Shown here: piece by piece, positions 51,654 to 59,098 of the stretch | Position numbering within the stretch: the stretch's first letter is position 1 | Layout of the letters: every line of letters begins with the position of its first letter | Origin: Microbacterium endophyticum | Lineage (GTDB): Bacteria > Actinomycetota > Actinomycetes > Actinomycetales > Microbacteriaceae | DNA: 64,000 nt | Reading direction: 5' to 3' | Assembly: GCF_011047135.1 (NCBI RefSeq) | Contig: NZ_CP049255.1 | Location: 1,736,001 to 1,800,000, forward strand | Position numbers and translations under genes: made by a program | Notes under the pieces: generated by a model | What the model saw: only the letters and a program-made list of their open reading frames with translations | The model's database searches: none | What the model was told of the DNA's origin: nothing

Positions 51654-52742
51654 CTAACGGCGTGGCCCCGGCGCTGCGTACGCGTCGGGGTCGGTGGCGA
51701 AATGATCGGCAACGCGAGTGGGGTCAAAAACCCCGTGCGACGTCGCGATCTTTGTGACGAGATGCGCGGGAGTGAGGTCGAATGCGGGGTACCAGGCATC
51801 CGTGACGAGTGGGCTCGCCGTGCGCTGGCCGAGCACTTCGAGAACTTCGGTCGGATCGCGAACCTCGATGACAATGTCGGCGCCCGTTGGCGCGTGCGGA
51901 TCGGGAGCCTCGACGAGCGCGTAATACGGAACGTTGCAGGCCTTCGCTGCGGCAGCGATACCGAGGGTTCCGACCTTGTTGACGACGCAGCCATCCATCG
52001 ACACGCGGTCGGCTGCGGTGAGAACGGCATCGATGGGCCCGAATCCGACCCCTTGCTGCGACGACAGCGCCGCGGCGGCCATGCTGTCGGTAATCAGCGT
52101 GACTTTTTGGCCAAGTTCGCGCAGTGAGTGCGCGGTGAGGCGTGCGCCCTGAAGGTACGGTCGCGTCTCAGTGGCGACCCACTCGATGGTGCGGCCCTGC
52201 TCGCGAGCCGCTGCGATGACACCGAACAGGTAGGCATCCATCCAGCAGTGAGTGAGAACGCGAGGGTTTTCGGGTAGTTGCGAAAGCACAGCGCGGCCGA
52301 GGCGAAGGCTCGCTTCGCGGTAGTCGCGTGCGACGGCATCCGCTTCGGCGATAACGACGTCGACGATCTCAGACGTGGATGTAGCCCCCGCGGATGCCGC
52401 GAGAATGCGCTCAACGGCATCGCGGGGGTGCGCATTCGTTGGGCGGGCGGTAGCGAGTGCGTGTCCGGCAGCGGCAAGATTCGCCTGGGCCTGCGGCAGA
52501 TCGAGCGCGCGCGACTGCGAAGCGGCGAGAGCCATGCCCGCGCACGCGGCAAACAGTGGGCCTGAACTCTGTGTCACCATGTCGCGGATCGCCGCGGCGA
52601 CGTCATTTGGCGTGTGGGCGATCAACCAGTCGACTTCGGCGGGAAATGTTCGACGGTCGAGGATGCGCACGGCATCCCCGTCGAAGATGACGGAGTTTTC
52701 GAGAGTTGCGGTGTTCTCGATGGTTGCGGCAGAGGCAGTCAC
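51654..52742 (-). CDS. mtnA: S-methyl-5-thioribose-1-phosphate isomerase
   Basis: A 362-residue member of the eIF2B/MtnA superfamily that converts MTR-1-phosphate to methylthioribulose-1-phosphate. The catalytic Cys166 is in VLTHCWMDAY and Asp245 in TAADRVSMDG, followed by NKVGTLGIA. VATETRPYLQGARLTAHSL is typical; TRP lies in the substrate loop. The start is GTG 52742 with AAAGGAG 7 nt upstream. The leader CCCGAAAGGA is shared with mtnD. It is divergent from a LacI regulator, with a TACAACGTTGTA palindrome in between. Confidence 0.93.
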   Translation of the reverse strand: MTASAATIENTATLENSVIFDGDAVRILDRRTFPAEVDWLIAHTPNDVAAAIRDMVTQSSGPLFAACAGMALAASQSRALDLPQAQANLAAAGHALATARPTNAHPRDAVERILAASAGATSTSEIVDVVIAEADAVARDYREASLRLGRAVLSQLPENPRVLTHCWMDAYLFGVIAAAREQGRTIEWVATETRPYLQGARLTAHSLRELGQKVTLITDSMAAAALSSQQGVGFGPIDAVLTAADRVSMDGCVVNKVGTLGIAAAAKACNVPYYALVEAPDPHAPTGADIVIEVRDPTEVLEVLGQRTASPLVTDAWYPAFDLTPAHLVTKIATSHGVFDPTRVADHFATDPDAYAAPGPRR

Positions 52743-52798
52743 GAACGCTCCTTTCGGGCCCGTTCATTCTCCCACGCTGCGCCGTGCGTGCTGCGCTA

Positions 52799-52810
52799 TA
52801 CAACGTTGTA
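52799..52810. promoter_or_regulatory. LacI-type operator, copy 1
   Basis: The perfect 12-bp palindrome TACAACGTTGTA lies between mtnA and the divergent LacI gene, 27 bp before the LacI start codon. The identical sequence precedes the arabinofuranosidase gene. Two identical palindromes flanking a LacI-family gene are strong evidence that they are its operators. Confidence 0.75.
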
Positions 52811-52836
52811 GGGTGAGCGCGGCGGAGGAGGTGCCC

Positions 52837-53850
52837 ATGTCGACGACGCTGCACGACGTTGCGCGCTTGGCCGGCGTCTCGATCAAAACCGTCTCGAACG
52901 TCATCAATAGCTATCCGCATATTCGCCCGGCGACCCGCGAAAGGGTAGAGCGGGCCATCGCTGAGCTTGGCTACACCCCGAACCTCACGGCGCGAAATCT
53001 CCGATCGGGTCGCACGGGCGCGATCACTCTGGCGCTCCCATACCTCGGTCTCAGCTATTTCGCTGAGCTCGCAGCGGCGGTGATAGCGGAAGCTGAGAAG
53101 CTGAGTCTCGTGGTGCTCGTGGAGCAAACCGGCGGGGACCGCGATCGCGAACTCGATCTGTTGAAAAGCCCACGCCTCAAGCTCACCGATGGTCTGATTT
53201 TTAGCCCGCTCGGGATGAGCCAGGATGACATTGACGCGCTCACGGTTTCGTATCCTCTGGTGTTGCTCGGTGAGCGGATTTTCAACGCGCCCGTCGACCA
53301 CATCACGATGCGCAATATCGATGCCGCTCGTGCCGCGACCGACTACCTCCTTGGCCTTGGGCGTCGCCGGATTGCGGTTGTCGGAGCGCACGAGGGTGAG
53401 GTCTTCGGCTCCGCAGGCCTGCGATTGCGGGGGTATCGAGAAGCGCTTGAGCGTGCAGGAATTGCTTACGACCCGAACCTTGTCTCGTACGCCACTCTCT
53501 GGCACCGATCGAACGGCGCGCGCAGCATGCGGGAACTCTTGGATCGTGGCATCCCGTTCGATGCTGTCTTCGGGCTCAACGACACGCTCGCTCTCGGCGC
53601 GATGCGCGCCTTGCAAGAAGCAGGACGCCGCGTGCCAGATGACATTTTGGTGATGGGTTTCGACAATCTCGATGAGGCCGGCTATTCGATTCCGTCGCTG
53701 ACGACGGTGGACCCCGGGCAGCCGTGGATTGCACGAACGGCAGTTCAGACACTGCATCGCCGCATCACGGGGCACTCCTCGCTTCCACCCGTCGCTGCGC
53801 AGTTCGCGGAGTTCGAGATCGTGGCTCGCGAGTCGGCTCCTGCTGGCTGA
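52837..53850 (+). CDS. LacI-family transcriptional regulator
   Basis: A 337-residue repressor. Helix-turn-helix at residues 4-24 (TLHDVARLAGVSIKTVSNVIN), hinge segment YTPNLTARNLRSG, then a periplasmic-binding-like ligand domain (GAITLALPYLG, VVLVEQTGGDRDREL, FGLNDTLALGAMRALQEAG, VMGFDNLDEAGYSIPSLTTVDPG). ATG 52837 follows GGAGGAGG. It sits between mtnA (divergent) and an arabinofuranosidase gene (downstream); the shared operator points to the latter as a target and suggests arabinose or arabino-oligosaccharide sensing. Confidence 0.92.
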   Translation: MSTTLHDVARLAGVSIKTVSNVINSYPHIRPATRERVERAIAELGYTPNLTARNLRSGRTGAITLALPYLGLSYFAELAAAVIAEAEKLSLVVLVEQTGGDRDRELDLLKSPRLKLTDGLIFSPLGMSQDDIDALTVSYPLVLLGERIFNAPVDHITMRNIDAARAATDYLLGLGRRRIAVVGAHEGEVFGSAGLRLRGYREALERAGIAYDPNLVSYATLWHRSNGARSMRELLDRGIPFDAVFGLNDTLALGAMRALQEAGRRVPDDILVMGFDNLDEAGYSIPSLTTVDPGQPWIARTAVQTLHRRITGHSSLPPVAAQFAEFEIVARESAPAG

Positions 53851-53905
53851 AGACCGGTCTTGACAGCGTTACCCCTCGCGGGTGACACTTCTTGCACGTT
53901 GTTTT

Positions 53906-53917
53906 TACAACGTTGTA
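53906..53917. promoter_or_regulatory. LacI-type operator, copy 2
   Basis: TACAACGTTGTA, identical to the site at 52799-52810, lies 82 bp before the arabinofuranosidase start codon. A further partial half-site, GCACGTTGT, is just upstream. It probably blocks the arabinofuranosidase promoter when occupied. Confidence 0.75.
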
Positions 53918-53999
53918 GAAAACGGCGATGGCGGCGCTTTTGAATGCACGATAGCGCGCCGTGTCGAGAACCAGTGACGATCGATTCGAAAGCGCATCC

Positions 54000-55511
54000 A
54001 TGCCATCCGCACACCTGACCGTTGACCCCAACTCCGCAGTCGGAGCCATCCAGCGCCGCCTCTTCGGTGGTTTCGTCGAACACCTTGGACGACACGTCTA
54101 TGACGGCATCTACGAGCCGGGGCATCCGTCGGCAGACGCTGATGGCTTTCGCACAGATGTGATCGAGCTCGTGAAAGAACTCGGCGTCTCGACCATTCGG
54201 TACCCGGGCGGCAACTTCGTGTCGGGATTCCGGTGGGAAGACAGCGTAGGCCCGGTGGCGGAGCGTCCACGTCGGCTCGACCTCGCATGGCACTCGACCG
54301 AGACGAACGAAGTGGGCCTGCACGAGTTTTCGTCGTGGCTCGAAAAGGTCGGCAGCGATCTCATGATGGCGGTCAACCTCGGCACTCGCGGCACCCTTGA
54401 AGCCCTCGATCTGCTCGAATACTCCAACGTGCCGGCGGGCTCGGCCCTCGCTCAGCGCCGCATCGACAACGGCCGCACCGAGCCGTTTGGAGTGCAGGTA
54501 TGGTGCCTCGGCAACGAGATGGACGGACCGTGGCAGTTGGGCCACCGAAACGCCGACGACTACGGCAAGCTCGCGGCGCGGACAGCGAAAGGGATGCGGC
54601 AGCTCGATCCCTCGATTGAGCTCGTGGTCTGTGGCTCCTCGGGTGCGAGTATGCCGACGTTCGGCGAGTGGGAGCGCGTCGTGCTGACTCATGCCTACGA
54701 CGACGTCGACATGATCTCTTGCCACGCCTACTACCAAGAGCACGATGGTGATCTCGACAGCTTTCTCGCGTCTGCCGTCGACATGGACGGCTTCATCGAG
54801 AAGGTCGTCGCGACGGCCGATCACGTGAAAGCTGTGCGCGGGAGCGACAAGCAGATCAATATTTCATTCGACGAATGGAATGTCTGGTACCTCGATCGCT
54901 ACGAAAACGTCGACAAAGTCGAGGGGATCGGCAACTGGCCCATCGCGCCGCGACTTCTCGAAGACGTGTACTCGGTGGTTGACGCCGTCGTGTTCGGAAA
55001 CCTCATGATTTCGCTGCTCAAGCACTCCGACCGCGTCGCCAGTGCGTCTCTCGCTCAACTCGTGAACGTGATCGCGCCGATCATGACGGAGCCGGGCGGA
55101 CCCGCATGGCGCCAGACCACGTTCTTTCCGTTCGCGATCACTTCGCGTTTGGCGCAGGGCGAAGCACTGCAGCTGAAGCTCGACGTGCCGACGCACGACA
55201 CCAAGCGCTACGGTGCTGTGCCGCTCGTGGATGCTGTCGCCACCCACGACGCGGAAGACGGATCGAGCGCCGTCTTCCTTGTCAACCGCAGTAGCACCGA
55301 GAGCATCGATGTGACGGTCGATGTCAGTGCGCTGGGCGACGTGCAGGTACGCGAGTCGCACACGCTCAACGACGACGACGTGTACGCGAAGAACACGTTG
55401 GATGCCCCCACTCGTGTCGCTCCTCGACCGAACGAGACAGCCCGTGTGTCGGATGGCACTTTGACGGTAACGCTGCCGCCGGTGTCGTGGACTGCGTTGG
55501 CGCTGAGCTAA
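54000..55511 (+). CDS. Alpha-L-arabinofuranosidase, GH51
   Basis: A 503-residue intracellular glycosidase that releases terminal L-arabinose from arabino-oligosaccharides. GH51 landmarks: FGGFVEHLGRHVYDGIYEPGHP, IRYPGGNFVSGFRWEDSVGP, acid/base Glu173 in LGNEMDGPWQLGH and nucleophile Glu292 in SFDEWNVWY, ending with the beta-sandwich (VFLVNRSS, LPPVSWTALAL). No signal peptide. I chose ATG 54000, with GAAAG upstream, over GTG 53961. Regulated, by position and operator, by the LacI protein upstream. Confidence 0.94.
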   Translation: MPSAHLTVDPNSAVGAIQRRLFGGFVEHLGRHVYDGIYEPGHPSADADGFRTDVIELVKELGVSTIRYPGGNFVSGFRWEDSVGPVAERPRRLDLAWHSTETNEVGLHEFSSWLEKVGSDLMMAVNLGTRGTLEALDLLEYSNVPAGSALAQRRIDNGRTEPFGVQVWCLGNEMDGPWQLGHRNADDYGKLAARTAKGMRQLDPSIELVVCGSSGASMPTFGEWERVVLTHAYDDVDMISCHAYYQEHDGDLDSFLASAVDMDGFIEKVVATADHVKAVRGSDKQINISFDEWNVWYLDRYENVDKVEGIGNWPIAPRLLEDVYSVVDAVVFGNLMISLLKHSDRVASASLAQLVNVIAPIMTEPGGPAWRQTTFFPFAITSRLAQGEALQLKLDVPTHDTKRYGAVPLVDAVATHDAEDGSSAVFLVNRSSTESIDVTVDVSALGDVQVRESHTLNDDDVYAKNTLDAPTRVAPRPNETARVSDGTLTVTLPPVSWTALALS

Positions 55512-55528
55512 CGGCATCCAAAGCCCCG

Positions 55529-55598
55529 GCGAAGGGTCGCAACATGCCGTATCCCGCGCCTTGTGGGGCGGCCGGAACGGCGTGTTGCGACCCCTCGC
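55529..55598. repeat. Dispersed intergenic palindrome, copy 2
   Basis: Arms 55529-55550 and 55577-55598 pair at 20 of 22 positions and contain GAAGGGTCGCAACA, the same core as the element at 21805-21876. The 26-nt loop is unrelated. It lies in the gap behind the arabinofuranosidase gene. Confidence 0.85.
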
Positions 55599-55629
55599 GA
55601 AGAGAAGATGAGTGTGGTGGAGTGAACGT

Positions 55630-56883
55630 ATGACGAGTGAACGAGCAGGCGACGAGCGCAATTGGGCGGGCAACGTCACGTATTCGGCGGCGAGCATCTC
55701 AGCGCCGTCGAACGAACGCGAGCTGGTCGAGTTGATCAGGGGCACACAGCACGTTCGTGCGCTCGGTAGCCGCCACTCGTTCAACGACATCGCCGATACC
55801 GACGATGTGCTCGTATCGCTCGTGAACATGCCTCCGGCGATCGAACTCGACGGCAGCACCGTCCGGGTATCGGCCGGTTTTCGCTATGGCGACATCGTTG
55901 AAAGCCTCCACCACGCCGGCGTCGCTCTCGCCAACCTCGCCTCGCTCCCGCACATTTCAGTCGGCGGGGCCGTGCAAACGGGCACTCATGGCTCGGGGGA
56001 CAGCATCGGGTCACTCGCGACGCAGGTGAGCGCGCTCGAAATGATCACTGCGGGCGGGGAATCCGTGCGGATCGAGCGCGGCGACGATGACTTCGGGGGT
56101 GCTGTCGTGGCGCTCGGTACGCTCGGGATCGTCACGCACCTTGAACTCGATGTCGAAGCGACCTATGAGATCTCGCAGCGCGTGTTCGACGGCGGTCGAT
56201 GGGATGCCATCGCGGCAGCGCTCGACGACGTCACCTCGGCGGGCGACAGCGTCAGCATCTTCACAACGTGGCAGAGCGCGGATGACGTCGACAACGTCTG
56301 GGTGAAATCTCGTACCGATCGCCCCCACCCAGACCTCACATTCATCGGAGCCATCGAGGCGGAGAGCTCGCGGCATCCGATCCCCGAGATCGATCCCACT
56401 CCCACGACGACGCAGATCGGGATACCGGGCCCCTGGTACGACCGGTTGCCGCACTTTCGGCTCGACTTCACGCCGTCGGTCGGCGACGAACTGCAGAGTG
56501 AATACATCGTGGACCGGTCGGATGCCGTGGCCACAATCGCGGCGTTACGCACACTGGCGCCCCGCATCGCGGCGTTGCTGCACGTATGCGAAGTACGCAC
56601 TGTTGCGGCAGACGACCTGTGGCTGAGCGAAGCCTCCGGTCGCGACTCGGTGTGCTTCCACTTCACGTGGCATCGAGATGAGGCATCCGTTCGAGAATTC
56701 TTGCCCGAGCTGGAAGCTGCTTTGCCTCTGTCCGCGCGCCCGCACTGGGGCAAAGTGTTCACGCTCGAAGGCGCAGCCCTGCGCGAGCGGTACCCGCGGT
56801 GGGACGATTTCGTGGCCCTGCGTGCGAAGTACGACCCCGACGGTCGCTTCGACAACTCCTACCTGCGTCGGCTTTTCGCATAA
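55630..56883 (+). CDS. Alditol oxidase / sugar-1,4-lactone oxidase-type FAD flavoprotein
   Basis: A 417-residue VAO-family oxidase. NWAGNVTYSA, then VRALGSRHSFNDIADT with His49 in the position of the covalent FAD link, LPHISVGGAVQTGTHGSGDSIG (pyrophosphate binding), and the C-terminal FHFTWHRD and RPHWGKVF. These are the motifs of bacterial alditol (xylitol/sorbitol) oxidases, which oxidise polyols at C1 and make peroxide. The gulono/arabinono-lactone oxidase group is close and cannot be excluded. ATG 55630 was chosen by alignment with the family N-terminus. The 136-bp gap that follows shows no clear structure. Confidence 0.88.
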   Translation: MTSERAGDERNWAGNVTYSAASISAPSNERELVELIRGTQHVRALGSRHSFNDIADTDDVLVSLVNMPPAIELDGSTVRVSAGFRYGDIVESLHHAGVALANLASLPHISVGGAVQTGTHGSGDSIGSLATQVSALEMITAGGESVRIERGDDDFGGAVVALGTLGIVTHLELDVEATYEISQRVFDGGRWDAIAAALDDVTSAGDSVSIFTTWQSADDVDNVWVKSRTDRPHPDLTFIGAIEAESSRHPIPEIDPTPTTTQIGIPGPWYDRLPHFRLDFTPSVGDELQSEYIVDRSDAVATIAALRTLAPRIAALLHVCEVRTVAADDLWLSEASGRDSVCFHFTWHRDEASVREFLPELEAALPLSARPHWGKVFTLEGAALRERYPRWDDFVALRAKYDPDGRFDNSYLRRLFA

Positions 56884-57019
56884 AAAAATGCTGTGCTCAT
56901 GCACAAGACAACTCAGCGAACCGCGTGCGAGAATGAAAACCGGCGTGCCCGTGTCGTTGGCTTCAATCAGCTCCGCCGGGCCCAGGGGACAGCGTCCGCC
57001 ACCTTCCTGAAGGAGCAGA

Positions 57020-57871
57020 ATGTCCAGCACACCCACGCGCATCGCGCACAAGCGTTCTTACCTCATGTGCCGCCCCGAGTTCTTCACGGTGAGCTACAGC
57101 ATCAACCCGTGGATGGAGCCGTCGAAGCCGACTGACACGGCCAAAGCGGTCGCGCAGTGGCAGAAGCTGCACGACGCATACGTCGCCCTCGGTCACGACG
57201 TTCACCTGATCGATCCGATCGACGGCCTCCCCGACATGGTCTACACCGCCAACGGCGGCTTCATCATCAACGGCACCGCCTACGGTGTGAAGTTCCGCGT
57301 CGACGAGCGCCAGGGTGAAGCGCAGCCCTTCATGGACTGGTTCGCACAGTACGGCTACGACGTCGTACCCCCCATCGAAGTCAACGAGGGCGAGGGCGAT
57401 TTCCTGCTCGTCGGTGACACCATCCTCGCCGGCACCGGATTCCGTTCCGACGGCGCCAGCCACGGCGAGCTTGCCAAGATCTTCGGCCGCGAGGTCGTGA
57501 GCCTCACCCTCACTGACCCGCGTTTCTACCACCTCGACACCGCCATCGCCGTGCTCGATCCGGTTCAGGGCGAAGGGGGCGTTGACCACGCCAACATCGC
57601 GTACCTTCCCTTGGCTTTTGACGAGGCATCCCGCGCGATTTTGGAGGACCGCTACCCCGACGCGATTCTCGTCTCCGAGGCCGACGGCGATGTCTTCGGA
57701 CTCAACTCGGCAAGCGATGGCTACAACGTGTTTATTTCCCCCCGCGCGAAGGGATTCGAAGCGCAGCTGCGCGAGCGCGGATACAACCCGGTGCTCATCG
57801 ACCTGTCCGAGCTGCTGCTCGGCGGTGGTGGAATCAAGTGCTGCACCCTGGAACTGCGAGGACGCTCATGA
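57020..57871 (+). CDS. DDAH/arginine deiminase-fold amidinohydrolase
   Basis: A 283-residue guanidino-group-modifying enzyme. Catalytic elements: DMVYTANGGFIINGTAYGVKF (acidic substrate residues), EGEGDFLLVGDTILAGTGFRSD, the histidine in DPRFYHLDTAIAVLD and the cysteine near the C-terminus in GGGGIKCCTLELRG. This fits dimethylargininase or a related arginine hydrolase giving citrulline, or ornithine plus other products. AGGAGCAGA precedes the ATG. It overlaps rocD by 4 nt, so products probably feed ornithine degradation. Confidence 0.88.
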   Translation: MSSTPTRIAHKRSYLMCRPEFFTVSYSINPWMEPSKPTDTAKAVAQWQKLHDAYVALGHDVHLIDPIDGLPDMVYTANGGFIINGTAYGVKFRVDERQGEAQPFMDWFAQYGYDVVPPIEVNEGEGDFLLVGDTILAGTGFRSDGASHGELAKIFGREVVSLTLTDPRFYHLDTAIAVLDPVQGEGGVDHANIAYLPLAFDEASRAILEDRYPDAILVSEADGDVFGLNSASDGYNVFISPRAKGFEAQLRERGYNPVLIDLSELLLGGGGIKCCTLELRGRS

Positions 57872-59088
57872 CCAGCCCCACTCTCGACACCCAGACCATC
57901 CGCATCATTGCGGGCGAAGACGCACACCTCGCACGCAACTATTCACCGCTGCCGGTCGTCATCTCACGCGGCGAAGGCGTCTGGGTCACCGACGTCGAGG
58001 GCAAGCGATACCTCGACCTGCTGTCGGCGTACTCCGCATTGAACTTCGGCCACCTGCATCCGGCCATTGTCGCGGCGGCAACCGAGCAGCTCGGGCGCCT
58101 GACGCTGACGAGTCGTGCCTTCCACAATGACCGGCTCGGCGCCTTTGCCACCGCGCTGGCCGAGCTGTGCAAGAAAGACCTCGTCTTGCCGATGAACACC
58201 GGTGCCGAGGCAGTCGAAACAGGCATCAAGGTGGCTCGAGCATGGGCATACCGTGTGAAAGGCGTCAAGACGGATGCCGCGAACATCGTCGTCGCCCATG
58301 GAAACTTCCACGGGCGCACGACCACGATCGTCGGCTTCAGCGATGACGAATCAGCACGCGACGGTTTCGGACCCTTTGCGCCGGGCTTCCGCTCGGTGCC
58401 GTTCGGCGACGCCGCCGCGATCGACGCTGCCATCGACGAGAACACCGCCGCAGTATTGATCGAACCTATTCAGGGCGAAGCGGGAGTCATCCTGCCGCCC
58501 AAGGGCTACCTGCAGGCAGTGCGTGACATTTGCACCGATCGCGGCGTGCTTTTCATTGCAGATGAGATTCAGTCGGGGCTTGGCCGTGTCGGCGAGACAT
58601 TCGCGTGCGACCGTGACGGCGTTGTGCCCGATGTCTACCTGCTCGGCAAGGCACTCGGCGGCGGCATCATGCCGCTTTCGGCCGTTGTCGCCGACAGCGA
58701 CATTTTGGGCGTCATCAAGCCCGGCGAGCACGGCTCGACCTTCGGCGGAAACCCGCTCGCTGCAGCTGTCGGTGAGCGCGTCGTCGAGATGCTCGCCACG
58801 GGTGAATTCCAAGACCGTTCACGCGCTCTGGGCGAGCACCTTTCCGAGCGCCTCGAAGCTCTCGTCGGTCACGGAGTCACCGCCGTACGTGTTGCGGGCC
58901 TGTGGGCAGGAATCGATATCGACCCCGCACGCGGTACCGGTCGCGAGATCGCGGAGCGACTCGTGCACCGCGGAGTGCTCGTGAAAGATACCCATGGCCA
59001 GACCATCCGTATTGCGCCGCCGCTCGTCATCCGTGGCACCGAGATCGACTGGGCAATCGAGCAGCTGAAGCTCGTCCTCGAAGGCTGA
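57868..59088 (+). CDS. rocD: Ornithine--oxo-acid aminotransferase
   Basis: A 406-residue PLP class III aminotransferase that turns ornithine and 2-oxoglutarate into glutamate semialdehyde. VWVTDVEGKRYLDLLSAYSALNFGHLHP, PMNTGAEAVETGIKVAR, VVAHGNFHGRTTTIVGFS, IEPIQGEAGVILPP, the PLP-phosphate loop LFIADEIQSGLGRVG and the Schiff-base lysine in LLGKALGGG are all present. Its product is the substrate of the second half of PutA (37304-41017). ATG 57868 overlaps the preceding gene by 4 nt. Confidence 0.96.
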   Translation: MTSPTLDTQTIRIIAGEDAHLARNYSPLPVVISRGEGVWVTDVEGKRYLDLLSAYSALNFGHLHPAIVAAATEQLGRLTLTSRAFHNDRLGAFATALAELCKKDLVLPMNTGAEAVETGIKVARAWAYRVKGVKTDAANIVVAHGNFHGRTTTIVGFSDDESARDGFGPFAPGFRSVPFGDAAAIDAAIDENTAAVLIEPIQGEAGVILPPKGYLQAVRDICTDRGVLFIADEIQSGLGRVGETFACDRDGVVPDVYLLGKALGGGIMPLSAVVADSDILGVIKPGEHGSTFGGNPLAAAVGERVVEMLATGEFQDRSRALGEHLSERLEALVGHGVTAVRVAGLWAGIDIDPARGTGREIAERLVHRGVLVKDTHGQTIRIAPPLVIRGTEIDWAIEQLKLVLEG

Positions 59089-59098
59089 GTAGCCCGGT

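Noticed and set aside
56884-57019. Possible guanidine riboswitch before the DDAH-family gene
   Set aside because: No conserved guanidine-I, -II or -III core could be read; only a short GGAC/GTCC stem is visible.
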